This document shows, one piece after another, positions 23,004-31,634 of a stretch of 64,000 bases of DNA. Source of the stretch: JAFEDN01 sp963844565 (GTDB taxonomy: Bacteria; Pseudomonadota; Gammaproteobacteria; Coxiellales; Coxiellaceae); assembly GCA_963844565.1 (NCBI GenBank), contig CAWJON010000002.1, forward strand, positions 620,001-684,000. Reading direction: 5' to 3'. Under the pieces are notes generated by a model. It worked only from the letters and a program-made list of their open reading frames with translations. It was not told where the DNA came from and made no database searches. A program made the position numbers and the translations under genes. Position 1 is the first letter of the stretch, and each line of letters opens with the position of its first letter.

Positions 23004-26000
23004 ATGAGAAAAGCAAATTCTGATTTTAAAGAAGCTTCAAAGGTTTTTGATGCAAATAATTATCCGCGTGTTCCCCATGATTATCTTTATACCACCGTGC
23101 CACTTGGGAAATTAGTCTTATCCTTACTTAAAAAAATAAATGTAGATGTTGTAAAAGAAAAAACAGTGGATTCTGCAATTCGCAAACTTTTTAATAAAGA
23201 AGAATTAGAAGTTGAAGGTAGCTCAAACAAACAATCGATTGCGAGCACAATAGACTTGGCTGTAAAAGGAAAAAATTTCACCGACTTAACCAATATTTTG
23301 GCTGTATTTGCAAGATTTAGCTGGGTTTATTTAGATTCTTTTGATGTAATCTCGGTAAAAAAGGATGAGCTTAAAAAAGAATCTAAATCTCGAATTGTGA
23401 TAGAACACGTTCCAGATAATAGTGTTCTGGTTAAACAAATTGTTCGAAAGAAAAAAACTCTGGATAATGAACATCAAAGAGTCCTCCAAGTTGCTTTGAA
23501 AAATCTTTTGGATGGTCTACGTGCTAAACTCGATCCAGCCAAGCTTCATGAAGAATTTTCTGGTTTATTCTCACACTATAAATATTTAGAAGGAGTGGTT
23601 ACAAATCCTGTTTTTAAAATTTCATCAAAGACTTTAAGCGAAGCACAAAAATATAATCCGAATAAAACGCTAAAGCTAAACTCTCAGCAAGCGCTACAGT
23701 TAATCCAGGAATTAGGTAGTAGTTTTTATATCTGGTTTCAATTAAAAAAAGGTAGCAGAATGCTGAAATCGCTGGTCGATCCAAAATCTTTATCACCTGT
23801 GCCTGAATTGAAAGATGAGGTTAAGCTTGTGGATGTTTTAGTTAAACTGGGTGAACTAGAAAGTGCCATCAAAAAGGGAACTACGTACGATAAAAATGAA
23901 TTTATTAAATACCTTTCTAAATGCGAAGCTTTCTTGGCGGAAAATGAGCGTGAAGTAAGAGAAAATTTTAAAGATAACCCAACTTTAGTAAATTTTTTTA
24001 AAGAGTTTGACGCCACTATGCAGTCGATTGATAATTTTTTGAAACATTTTGGTTTTTCCTCAGAAATAGCCTTACTTGAATATGTTTCTACATCTAAAAA
24101 AAATGAAAAAAATGAAAAAAATGAAAAAAAAGAAAGTGAGAAAGTCGTATCTTCAAAGATGCCTAAAAGTCAAAAACCACATGAAGTTTGTGAACAAGTT
24201 TTTAACTATATTACTCCAATTTACCAAGCGATAGAAGCTATATATGCTGAAATTGTTTCTTTATTAGAATATTCTCCTGGTAGTGCCGCTCGTTCCATTG
24301 AAAGATTTTGTTTTGATTTTGGCGGAACGATAGATATTTTCAATAAAGCCAAAAATACGGCAAAAGAAAAATACAAATCCCTAGGTATTGATGAAGGTTG
24401 TGATGATTATAAGCTTGAAATTAAGGCTCCTGATAATAATGGTTTGTTAGCCTTTTTAAAAGACCTTAATCAATCAACATTCCCTGACTTAACAAAAGCA
24501 TCTGTGTTCTTATTCTTTTATGAGTTTATGAAAACAGCTCATCAACAGGTTCGTCTGTTTGAAAAACAAATTCATAGGAGACAGCAAGACTTTGGACAAC
24601 TCACAGATGGTGATTTTATTCCGCGGTTAAGTCTTCAAACTGTGTCTACTGAATTAGCGACAATAGAAGAATTTAAACAGCATCTTAAATTTATCAAAAT
24701 GAAATATTCGGCGCCGCTGTTAGAAGCATTAGGGTTTTTGGCATTTTATTACTGTGATTTAATGAGCAGTATCGATACATTCTTAACGGAATTTCAAAAA
24801 GATCCTAAATGCGCGGGAAATTCAACAAATGATGTGGACATGATTGATGCTATTGACAAACATGGAGCCAGATTTAAAAACATCTTAGCCAATTTGGCAA
24901 AAGTGAGAACCTGGGCAGTACGTTTTGCTAATGTTCTCAATCCCAAGCTCAAGCTTACAGACGAACGTTTTGCCAAGATTGTTTATGATTACCTCACTAA
25001 ATTTGTGAATGGAATTGATCAGTTTATTACAGAAGACTTAGAAAAGAGTTATACGACTGGAAGTCTTATCAATACTCAAGAAAAACTTAAAGCAAAATAT
25101 GATGCCTTGATTGCAGATTGGAAGAGTGAGCATAAGGATAGTAAAGGATATAGAAAAACAGAAGCAGAGAAATGTAAAATTCAATATGACTACTCCCCAT
25201 TCAATCAGTTGCGGATATCATTACAAAAAGGTCGTAAAAATTCAGCCTCTACGACCACTCCGCCAGAAACTAGCAGTGATGAAATTACACCACAATCTTT
25301 TTTACTTCCAGAGACTTTAGACGATGACTCAAGCTCTAGTTTAGGACTTCCTTCCAGTTCCAGTTCCAGTTCCAGTTCCAGCTCCAGCTCCAGCTCCAGC
25401 TCCAGCTCCAGCTCCAGCTCCAGCTCCAGCTCCAGCTCCAGCTCCAGCTCCAGCTCCAGCTCCAGCTCCAGCTCCAGCTCCAGCTCCAGCTCCAGCTCTA
25501 TCTCTATCTCTATCTCAACAATGACGACGGATTCAATCAGCACTTTAACTCGCTCAACTGGTTTGCCTCCTACAACAACTACCACGTCGCTACCATACCC
25601 CCCGTTAGATCGTTCAATAACAAGTTCGTCGCTTATAATTAGCCCTCCAACACAAATACTGTCAAACACGACGCCGGGTTTGGAAATAAAGATTGTTGAA
25701 ACTGCTTCGATTGATAGTTCTACTATTACCAGTTCAAGCTCATCAGCTCCTATAACAACTCCCACTCCGTCTAAGATTCCACCAGCTCGTCCAACATCCA
25801 CGCCAAAAGCAACGCCGGTTGTAGATAACAGAGTGGTTGCAAAAGAGGAGACTTCGACTGAGAGTTCTGGTATTAGCATAAGCAGCACAAGCACTTCATC
25901 CGATATGAACCTTGAAGTAGATGGAGACGGTGCTCCAGATGCTCCTCCGTTGGACGGTCCTCCAGATCTAGATTCAAAAGCTTCTACGCTATCAAAAACC

Positions 26001-26468
26001 GCAACCAAAACAGCCCCTATGCCATCTGAAAAAAAAGAATCAACAAGGGAAGGAGAGAAGGAAACACATACCCCAGAGCTGAATTCTTTGGGAATTCCAA
26101 CCGATTCAGCATCATATTTTGCTTCACTTAAAAAGACAAAAAAACCGGGCGAGCAAAAAGAGACATTGAGGTTGTCTAGCCATCCCAATAGCACATTTGC
26201 GTCATCATCTGCGTCATCATCTTCATTAACCACCACTATACCTAAGGGATTAGGTGTTGATTCTATTGAAGCCGCAGCAAAAATAGCGGCAGCTAAAAAA
26301 TTGAAGGAGCACTTAGTTACTAAAGGTAAAGATAGCTCGAAAATCTCTGAAAGTAGTGGCCATGGCAGTGATAGTGATAATGAAGATCCAGGCAAAGAGG
26401 TCGATAAGGCTTTAGATTCAGCTTCATCATCATCATCATCATCATCGTCTTCTTCATTTGGTATGTAG
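23004..26468 (+). CDS. Large hypothetical protein with helical N-half and poly-Ser/Pro-rich C-half (effector candidate)
   Basis: A 1154-residue protein of unknown family with no signal peptide. Residues 1 to about 745 are Lys/Glu/Leu-rich and helical, with an N-E-K tandem repeat near 368 made of 9-bp DNA repeats. Residues about 745-1154 are low complexity: a serine run of about 50 residues, proline pieces (P-P-A-R-P; A-P-P-L-D-G-P-P-D-L-D) and a final run of serines before F-G-M. Composition resembles the RhoGEF gene group and the protein at the right edge, which supports a shared class. A GGAGAG site precedes the ATG. The long frame on the opposite strand of the C-half is a shadow of serine codons. 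Confidence 0.65.
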   Translation: MRKANSDFKEASKVFDANNYPRVPHDYLYTTVPLGKLVLSLLKKINVDVVKEKTVDSAIRKLFNKEELEVEGSSNKQSIASTIDLAVKGKNFTDLTNILAVFARFSWVYLDSFDVISVKKDELKKESKSRIVIEHVPDNSVLVKQIVRKKKTLDNEHQRVLQVALKNLLDGLRAKLDPAKLHEEFSGLFSHYKYLEGVVTNPVFKISSKTLSEAQKYNPNKTLKLNSQQALQLIQELGSSFYIWFQLKKGSRMLKSLVDPKSLSPVPELKDEVKLVDVLVKLGELESAIKKGTTYDKNEFIKYLSKCEAFLAENEREVRENFKDNPTLVNFFKEFDATMQSIDNFLKHFGFSSEIALLEYVSTSKKNEKNEKNEKKESEKVVSSKMPKSQKPHEVCEQVFNYITPIYQAIEAIYAEIVSLLEYSPGSAARSIERFCFDFGGTIDIFNKAKNTAKEKYKSLGIDEGCDDYKLEIKAPDNNGLLAFLKDLNQSTFPDLTKASVFLFFYEFMKTAHQQVRLFEKQIHRRQQDFGQLTDGDFIPRLSLQTVSTELATIEEFKQHLKFIKMKYSAPLLEALGFLAFYYCDLMSSIDTFLTEFQKDPKCAGNSTNDVDMIDAIDKHGARFKNILANLAKVRTWAVRFANVLNPKLKLTDERFAKIVYDYLTKFVNGIDQFITEDLEKSYTTGSLINTQEKLKAKYDALIADWKSEHKDSKGYRKTEAEKCKIQYDYSPFNQLRISLQKGRKNSASTTTPPETSSDEITPQSFLLPETLDDDSSSSLGLPSSSSSSSSSSSSSSSSSSSSSSSSSSSSSSSSSSSSSSSSSSSSSSSSSISISISTMTTDSISTLTRSTGLPPTTTTTSLPYPPLDRSITSSSLIISPPTQILSNTTPGLEIKIVETASIDSSTITSSSSSAPITTPTPSKIPPARPTSTPKATPVVDNRVVAKEETSTESSGISISSTSTSSDMNLEVDGDGAPDAPPLDGPPDLDSKASTLSKTATKTAPMPSEKKESTREGEKETHTPELNSLGIPTDSASYFASLKKTKKPGEQKETLRLSSHPNSTFASSSASSSSLTTTIPKGLGVDSIEAAAKIAAAKKLKEHLVTKGKDSSKISESSGHGSDSDNEDPGKEVDKALDSASSSSSSSSSSSFGM
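25352..25516 (+). repeat. Hexanucleotide microsatellite (cagctc)n encoding a serine run
   Basis: About 20 uninterrupted copies of the six-base unit, preceded by variant units (cagttc) and followed by ctctat units. As the unit is six bases, copy-number change keeps the reading frame and would only alter linker length. Confidence 0.95.
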
Positions 26469-26485
26469 AGCCTAATTGATTTAGG

Positions 26486-26538
26486 TACTCGCACTTGTTA
26501 TCCTTGCCATTCTATCGGCAAGGATACAGGTACGAGTA
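26486..26538 (+). promoter_or_regulatory. Long hairpin ending at the ppiD start codon
   Basis: tactcgcacttgttatcc continues to a 23-base arm that pairs with a 22-base arm ending one base before the ppiD ATG; there is one mismatch, one bulge and one G-T pair, with an 8-base loop. The only candidate ribosome sites (aagga, agg) lie inside the 3' arm. It may be a terminator for the upstream gene, a translation-control hairpin, or both. Confidence 0.5.
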
Positions 26539-28128
26539 ATGCTACAAAAAATTGGTGAACATATTAAGGGTTGGATCGCTGGCGTGGTGATCACCATCGT
26601 GGCGCTGACTTTTGTCTTTTGGGGCTTAGAATATTACATTAACAGCAACAATAGTCAAAAAAATGTGGTGGCCAAAGTCAACGGCGTCGACATTACAACC
26701 CAACAACTGGGCACAAGTTACAATGCCCTAAAAGCACAATATGGCCAATCCGGTAATCTAACGCCTCAACTTCAACAACAATTACAAAATTATGCACTAC
26801 AGGAATTGGTGTTAAACCAAGCCCTATTGCAAACCGCACAAAAAGCAGGGCTGCAAATTAGCCAGCAACAGATGGAACAAGCTATCGTGCAAGTCCCAGA
26901 ATTTCAGGTCAATGGACGATTTTCTCCGGAAAAATTGCAACAACTGCTTGCCGCCAATAACATGAGTCCTCAAGAATTCTTTCAAAATATGCGCTCATCA
27001 CTGGTGTTGGATCAACTCACCACCGGTATCCAAAACAGCGCCTTTATTTTGCCGGATGATATTCAAAGAGCCTATTCGCTAATTAAACAGCAACGCAGTT
27101 TTGGATATTTTTTATTGCCCTTAGCATCCTTTACATCGTCTGTACAGCCAACCCCCGATCAGATAAAAAATTATTATGATCAACATCAATCTCAATTTCT
27201 AGCGCCTGAACAAGTCAAGCTCGCTTATATTGCGTTGAGTCCGGATGAAATTAGTAAACAAGTAAAAATTGATCCGGCAAAAATTCGTCAGTATTACGAT
27301 GACAACTCATCCCAATTCCCGAATCAAACTTTTGAACAAGCGCAAAAAGAAATTGAAGCTCGGCTTAAATCTCAAGAAATCAATCAAATCTTGTCAACTA
27401 AAAATGATGAAATGGCAAATTTGGTTTACACCGATCCCACCTCATTAGAAAAAGCCGCTAAGGCTTTGGGATTAAAGATCGAAGTTACACCTTGGATTTC
27501 TCGTCAAGGGACAAAAACGGGAATTTTTGCCGATCCTAAATTGTTGGATGCAGCGTTTAGTGACGAGGTGTTAAAAAAAGGCAACAACAGTCAGCCGATC
27601 GTACTCACAGATAGCACGATTATAGACTTACGGGTAACGGATCATCAGGCTAGCCAGACTCAAAAGCTGGAAAGCGTTACCGATCAAATCAAACAACAAT
27701 TGCAGAAAGATGCTGCGCAAAAACAAGTGGGGCTGAAGGCTTACGAAATTCAACAGGAATTAAATAATGGAAAAGATCCACAATCGATTGCCACCACCTT
27801 ACATTTAACTTGGGTGAAGAAAGACAACATCACCCGGGAAGATAAAAGTGTGCCCGCACCCATTGTGCAGGCCATTTTTTCACTGCCGGTTAAAAACCTT
27901 AACGTTAAACCCACCACCACCGCGATGCTGCCAAATGGCGACTACAGCATTATTCAATTAGCGAGTGTTAAAAATGCGGACTATAATTCTAAGGATACCG
28001 CCACAATAGAAAAATTAAGAACGGGTTTAGAAAATCGTTATGGGACTTTAGATTATCAGTTATTTATCAAGAGTGTAATGAATAAAGCTAAAGTAAAATT
28101 GAGCGCTCCGCAAAGTCCCGAGGAATAA
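26539..28128 (+). CDS. ppiD: Periplasmic folding chaperone PpiD (SurA/parvulin type)
   Basis: A 529-residue membrane-anchored protein: a cytoplasmic start, a membrane helix near residues 13-33 (W-I-A-G-V-V-I-T-I-V-A-L), then a SurA-N-like helical domain (K-V-N-G-V-D-I-T-T-Q-Q-L) and a central parvulin-like region near residues 205-320. PpiD stands at the SecYEG exit and helps envelope proteins fold. It is somewhat shorter than the Escherichia coli protein (623 residues). Many parvulin domains in this family lack isomerase activity; I cannot judge it here. Translation starts right after a strong hairpin. Confidence 0.85.
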   Translation: MLQKIGEHIKGWIAGVVITIVALTFVFWGLEYYINSNNSQKNVVAKVNGVDITTQQLGTSYNALKAQYGQSGNLTPQLQQQLQNYALQELVLNQALLQTAQKAGLQISQQQMEQAIVQVPEFQVNGRFSPEKLQQLLAANNMSPQEFFQNMRSSLVLDQLTTGIQNSAFILPDDIQRAYSLIKQQRSFGYFLLPLASFTSSVQPTPDQIKNYYDQHQSQFLAPEQVKLAYIALSPDEISKQVKIDPAKIRQYYDDNSSQFPNQTFEQAQKEIEARLKSQEINQILSTKNDEMANLVYTDPTSLEKAAKALGLKIEVTPWISRQGTKTGIFADPKLLDAAFSDEVLKKGNNSQPIVLTDSTIIDLRVTDHQASQTQKLESVTDQIKQQLQKDAAQKQVGLKAYEIQQELNNGKDPQSIATTLHLTWVKKDNITREDKSVPAPIVQAIFSLPVKNLNVKPTTTAMLPNGDYSIIQLASVKNADYNSKDTATIEKLRTGLENRYGTLDYQLFIKSVMNKAKVKLSAPQSPEE

Positions 28129-28153
28129 AGTCAGTTAAATAAAGGAGTAGTTA

Positions 28154-29380
28154 ATGGGTATTGAAGCCACCAAGTACTACTTGGAACGAGCAATGAAAAT
28201 GCTCGAAGTTTCCCAAAATCTAGCCCAATCATTAGAAACTCCCTACCGAGTCATCAAAACAGATATCACCATTGAATTGGACAATGGAAAACTAGGCAAT
28301 TTCACCGGATATCGTACCCAACACAATAACGCACTTGGCCCCATGAAAGGCGGATTGCGCTATCATCCGGCAGTTGATGAAGATGAAGTTCATTCTTTGG
28401 CGTCACTAATGACTTGGAAAAACTCTCTACTGCGTTTGCCTTACGGCGGAGCAAAGGGCGGAGTAACCTGTGATCCCTCAAAGTTATCTATTGGTGAAGT
28501 CGAAAGAGTGACGAAAGCATTTACCGGCAAAATTAGAGAAGTTATCGGGCCTTATCTGGATATTGCGGCTCCAGATGTGAATACCAATGCTCAAGTTATG
28601 GCTTGGATTATGGCGGAATATTCTAAGTATTATGGCTATAGTCCCGCTGTGGTTACTGGAAAACCGGTTTTTCTTTCTGGCTCTGAAGGACGAGAAGAGG
28701 CTACCGGCCGAGGCGTGGTTATTATTACGCAACGGTTGTTGGAGCTAGAAAATAAATCCTTGTCTGACGTTAGCGTTGTCATCCAGGGATTTGGCAATGT
28801 GGGTTACAACACCGCTAGAATCCTGCATGAAAAAGGGGCGAAAGTTTTAGCCGTTTCTGATGTCAATGGCGGCATTTATCGAAAGGAAGGACTCGACATT
28901 CCTGCGCTAAAAGAACACGTTAATCTTAAAAAAAATGTGACCGATTTCGCAGGTGGAGAACGCATCAGCAATGAGCAGTTGCTGGCAACCGAATGCGATG
29001 TGTTGATCCCAGCCGCTTTGGGCGATGTGTTTGATAAAAAAGTAGCCCAGGCAGTTCGATGTCAGTATTTGGTGGAGGCGGCGAATGGCCCCACTTTGCC
29101 GGAAGCGGATGAGATTTTTGCCAAACGAGGTATTGTAGTTATCCCGGATATTCTGGCTAATGCTGGTGGGGTTACGGTTTCTTATTTTGAATGGGTACAG
29201 AACATTCAACAATTCCGTTGGCCTTTAGAACAGATCCACAGTCAATTATTCACTTATATGGCGGATGCTTTTGATCGGGTAGTACAGATGTCGTTAGCTA
29301 GAAAATGCTCATATCGTGAAGCGGCTTTTATGATTGGTATTGGCAGAGTGATTCGCGCCACCGTAACGTTAGGGTTGTAA
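28154..29380 (+). CDS. gdhA: Glutamate dehydrogenase (Glu/Leu/Phe/Val dehydrogenase family)
   Basis: A 408-residue enzyme that interconverts glutamate and 2-oxoglutarate plus ammonia. G-P-M-K-G-G-L-R-Y-H-P and the catalytic L-P-Y-G-G-A-K-G-G-V (about residue 96) are intact, as is the dinucleotide loop V-I-Q-G-F-G-N-V-G (about 212). The short form and sequence resemble NAD-linked catabolic enzymes of the GudB/RocG type, which fits amino-acid-fuelled growth, but cofactor choice is inferred. A GGAG site precedes the ATG. The next gene starts 2 bp after the stop. Confidence 0.92.
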   Translation: MGIEATKYYLERAMKMLEVSQNLAQSLETPYRVIKTDITIELDNGKLGNFTGYRTQHNNALGPMKGGLRYHPAVDEDEVHSLASLMTWKNSLLRLPYGGAKGGVTCDPSKLSIGEVERVTKAFTGKIREVIGPYLDIAAPDVNTNAQVMAWIMAEYSKYYGYSPAVVTGKPVFLSGSEGREEATGRGVVIITQRLLELENKSLSDVSVVIQGFGNVGYNTARILHEKGAKVLAVSDVNGGIYRKEGLDIPALKEHVNLKKNVTDFAGGERISNEQLLATECDVLIPAALGDVFDKKVAQAVRCQYLVEAANGPTLPEADEIFAKRGIVVIPDILANAGGVTVSYFEWVQNIQQFRWPLEQIHSQLFTYMADAFDRVVQMSLARKCSYREAAFMIGIGRVIRATVTLGL

Positions 29381-29382
29381 TC

Positions 29383-29892
29383 ATGGAAAAGAATTTAAGA
29401 AAAAGTTTGTTGTTTTCAGGATTGGACAAAGATTTTATTGACGCATTTTTGAGTGGCTCGAAAACGATTCTTTTGAAAAAAGGCGAGTACCTTTGGCGAG
29501 AAAATGAAATAGGCAATAGTATGTATCTATTGGAAAGCGGTGTCCTTGAAGTTCTACTGGGCCCTGAGGAAATCATGGTCAGTAAAATTGAACAAGGCGC
29601 TATTATTGGTGAAATGTGTGTATTTGGTCAAAAAAAGCGTTCTGCAACAGCAAGAGTCGCAGAAGATGCCAAATTGTATTTTATTGATGGTGCTCAATTT
29701 CAAAAGCGGATTGAGGCCAAAGACGTCGGTTACTTAACCATCAGTTATAATATTGCTAAAATGCTCTGCAACCGGTTAGTATACGCCAATGAGTTTATTC
29801 AAAAACTCCAACAATTGGTGGAAAAACCGGCGATTAAATCCGAGCTTGAGCATTATCGTCAAGTTTTTTCGAACGATTCACTGTTTAATTAG
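29383..29892 (+). CDS. Cyclic-nucleotide-binding domain protein
   Basis: A 169-residue protein that is essentially one cNMP-binding (Crp-type) beta roll: G-E-Y-L-W-R-E-N-E-I-G-N-S-M-Y, then G-A-I-I-G-E-M-C-V-F-G with R-S-A-T-A-R-V, the phosphate-binding cassette pattern. No helix-turn-helix follows, so it is not a transcription factor by itself. It starts 2 bp after gdh, so the two are likely co-expressed; a link to its regulation is speculation. Confidence 0.8.
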   Translation: MEKNLRKSLLFSGLDKDFIDAFLSGSKTILLKKGEYLWRENEIGNSMYLLESGVLEVLLGPEEIMVSKIEQGAIIGEMCVFGQKKRSATARVAEDAKLYFIDGAQFQKRIEAKDVGYLTISYNIAKMLCNRLVYANEFIQKLQQLVEKPAIKSELEHYRQVFSNDSLFN

Positions 29893-29900
29893 ATCCTTCA

Positions 29901-29917
29901 CCTCAGGGAACCTGAGG
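29901..29917 (+). terminator. Hairpin after the cNMP-binding gene
   Basis: A 7-bp perfect stem, cctcagg / cctgagg, with a gaa loop, 8 bp after the stop codon; ctcttcatt follows. The weak T run makes termination uncertain. Confidence 0.45.
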
Positions 29918-29927
29918 CTCTTCATTG

Positions 29928-29971
29928 CGGGGGAGAATCACGTTTCTCCCCCTTACGATCCCCCATCGTGT
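29928..29971. repeat. Short family B core fragment upstream of tpiA
   Basis: gggggagaa and ttctccccc form a hairpin, followed by gatcccccatcg, matching the core of other family B copies. It lies just upstream of the tpiA ribosome site. Confidence 0.6.
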
Positions 29972-29984
29972 AAGGTTGAAATTT

Positions 29985-30743
29985 ATGAGAAAGCCGCTTA
30001 TTGCAGGGAACTGGAAGATGCATGGCTCAAAAGCCAGCATCGAAAGCTTGTTGCAACTGTTATTAAAACAGACTAACAAAACTGTCGAATTAGCTGTTTT
30101 TCCACCGTTTGTTTACTTGGAACAAGTGCGTCAAACCTTAACTGGGAGTCAGCTGAGCTGGGGAGCGCAAAATCTGAGCAGCCATGATTCGGGCGCATTT
30201 ACTGGAGAAATTTCTGCGCCGATGTTAAAAGATTTCCAATGTCATTATGTAATTATCGGACATTCAGAGCGCCGAAGTCTATTTGGTGAAACAGACCCAT
30301 TGATTGCAGCAAAATTCCTTGCCGCGCAACGCCATGGTTTGGTTCCTATCTTGTGCGTGGGTGAGACACTGGAGCAACGTCAGCAGGGAAAAACCATTCA
30401 AATCATCGAACAACAACTTGCAACAGTTTTGAAATTAGCCGATAATCTAACCGCTTTGTCGCAAGCGGTGATCGCTTATGAGCCTGTTTGGGCGATTGGT
30501 ACGGGTCTCAATGCTTCTCCTTCGCAAGTTGAAGAAGTACATGCGGCAATTCGCCAGCAACTTAACCAAGTTCATGCCGGTTTGGGATCCACAATTCGAA
30601 TCCTGTACGGCGGGAGCGTGAAACCTGATAATGCGGCAGCTATTTTTAGCGAAGCAGATGTTGACGGTGCGCTGGTAGGTGGCGCTTCTCTGCAAGCGGA
30701 GCAGTTTTTAAAAATTGCTGCGCTGTTTCCAAAAAAACCATGA
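29985..30743 (+). CDS. tpiA: Triose-phosphate isomerase
   Basis: A 252-residue glycolytic enzyme that interconverts DHAP and glyceraldehyde-3-phosphate. N-W-K-M-H-G (catalytic Lys, about residue 11), G-H-S-E-R-R (His, about 95) and A-Y-E-P-V-W-A-I-G-T-G (Glu, about 167) are intact. I chose the ATG at 29985, which gives the standard M-R-K-P-L-I-A-G-N-W start and has an AAGG site; longer in-frame starts read into repeat sequence. secG follows after 12 bp, the usual order. Confidence 0.97.
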   Translation: MRKPLIAGNWKMHGSKASIESLLQLLLKQTNKTVELAVFPPFVYLEQVRQTLTGSQLSWGAQNLSSHDSGAFTGEISAPMLKDFQCHYVIIGHSERRSLFGETDPLIAAKFLAAQRHGLVPILCVGETLEQRQQGKTIQIIEQQLATVLKLADNLTALSQAVIAYEPVWAIGTGLNASPSQVEEVHAAIRQQLNQVHAGLGSTIRILYGGSVKPDNAAAIFSEADVDGALVGGASLQAEQFLKIAALFPKKP

Positions 30744-30755
30744 GGTATAAATAAA

Positions 30756-31088
30756 ATGCAAGCATTGATCACAGTTCTACACGTTTTAGTGTCAATCGCC
30801 ATTATTATTTTAGTGTTATTGCAGCATGGTAAAGGCGCCGATGTGGGCGCTACTTTCGGCAGTGGCGGTTCTCAAACTATGTTTGGCAGCGCTGGCTCCA
30901 TGAGTTTTTTCATGAAAATTACCGGGTTATTGGCTTTAATATTTTTTGCGACCAGTTTAACCCTGAGCTATATGGGCTCACACCAAAGCGCACAACCCGC
31001 TTTTTTTCAAAATTGGAATCAACCCCAAAAAAGTGTAAAACCCATTCAAAATAATCCAATTCCACCGTCAAAAGAAAATAAGACTTAA
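30756..31088 (+). CDS. secG: Preprotein translocase subunit SecG
   Basis: A 110-residue protein with two membrane helices (about 3-22 and 52-72) joined by the conserved G-A-T-F-G-S-G-G-S-Q-T-M-F-G loop. It assists the SecYE channel. The C-terminal tail is hydrophilic. tpiA-secG-tRNA-Leu-nuo is a known gammaproteobacterial order. Confidence 0.95.
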   Translation: MQALITVLHVLVSIAIIILVLLQHGKGADVGATFGSGGSQTMFGSAGSMSFFMKITGLLALIFFATSLTLSYMGSHQSAQPAFFQNWNQPQKSVKPIQNNPIPPSKENKT

Positions 31089-31109
31089 CGCGAATCTACA
31101 CAACGCATT

Positions 31110-31191
31110 GCCGGAGTGGTGAAATTGGTATACACGCAGGCTTGAGGTGTCTGTGGCGAAAGCTGTGCCGGTTCGAGTCCGGCCTTCGGCA
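31110..31191 (+). tRNA. tRNA-Leu (anticodon GAG)
   Basis: Acceptor GCCGGAG pairs with CTTCGGC (one G-T). Anticodon stem CAGGC/GTCTG, loop TTGAGGT, anticodon GAG. There is a short class II variable arm (tggcgaaagctgt) and a T arm with GTTCGAGTCC. CCA is not encoded. The 3' half is duplicated 384 bp downstream. Confidence 0.93.
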
Positions 31192-31220
31192 TTATAAAGA
31201 ATCACAAAGAAAAACATTTC

Positions 31221-31375
31221 CTGATGGGAGATCGCAAGAGGGAGAAGAGCGGAGCGAAGTTTTTTATATCCTGCGCTCGGCGAAGCCGATGCTCGGAATC
31301 AAGGGGGAGACGCTCCGCTTTCTCCCCCTTTGATCCCCCATCGCGTAAGGTTAACGGGCTGCGCCCGCAGTGTGT
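31221..31375. repeat. Family B repeat copy after tRNA-Leu
   Basis: ctgatgggagatcgcaagag starts a unit with gagcggagcg, a gctcggcgaagccgatgctcgg hairpin core, then the inverted half (ctccgctttctcccccttt, gatcccccatcg) and gggctgcgccc. It has the same architecture as the copies at 17.8 kb and 49 kb. Confidence 0.7.
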
Positions 31376-31433
31376 ATGATATTAATTTTTATTAGGCATA
31401 AAATCATGTCCATAAAAGATCACATACCTATCC

Positions 31434-31520
31434 CGATGGGAGATCGCAAGAGGGAGAAGAGCGGAGCGATCTCCCTCTTCATTGCAAAGCTTCAGCTTTG
31501 CTGAAGCGCAGCAACCAAAC
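31434..31520. repeat. Second family B unit in the tRNA-Leu/nuoA gap
   Basis: cgatgggagatcgcaagagg through gcggagcgatctccctcttc and the aagcttcagctttgctgaagc hairpin. It ends just before the duplicated tRNA-Leu 3' half. Confidence 0.7.
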
Positions 31521-31524
31521 AACC

Positions 31525-31612
31525 CTTGAGGTGTCTGTGGCGAAAGCTGTGCCGGTTCGAGTCCGGCCTTCGGCATTATAAAGAATCACAAAGAAAAACA
31601 TTTCCTGATGGG
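31525..31612 (+). repeat. Perfect 88-bp direct repeat: 3' half of tRNA-Leu plus downstream sequence
   Basis: Identical to 31141-31228. It covers the tRNA from the anticodon arm to the end (31525-31575) plus 37 bp beyond. It lacks the acceptor 5' strand and D arm, so it cannot be a working tRNA. With the intact tRNA it brackets about 300 bp of family B repeats, like the two ends left by an element inserted in a tRNA gene. Confidence 0.85.
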
Positions 31613-31634
31613 GGGATCGCAAGGGGGGAGAAGA

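Noticed and set aside
25352..25516. Regular short repeats considered as a CRISPR-like array
   Set aside because: The unit is six bases with no spacers and lies in a coding frame. No cas gene or spacer-repeat pattern exists anywhere in the window.
25205..26494. A 429-codon open frame on the minus strand with long Glu-Leu and Asp runs
   Set aside because: It is the exact antisense of the serine repeats in the 1154-residue gene; composition comes from the hexanucleotide repeat, and it has no ribosome site of note.
31525..31575. A second tRNA-Leu gene
   Set aside because: It lacks the 5' acceptor strand and the D arm, so it cannot fold as a tRNA; it is a duplicated fragment.
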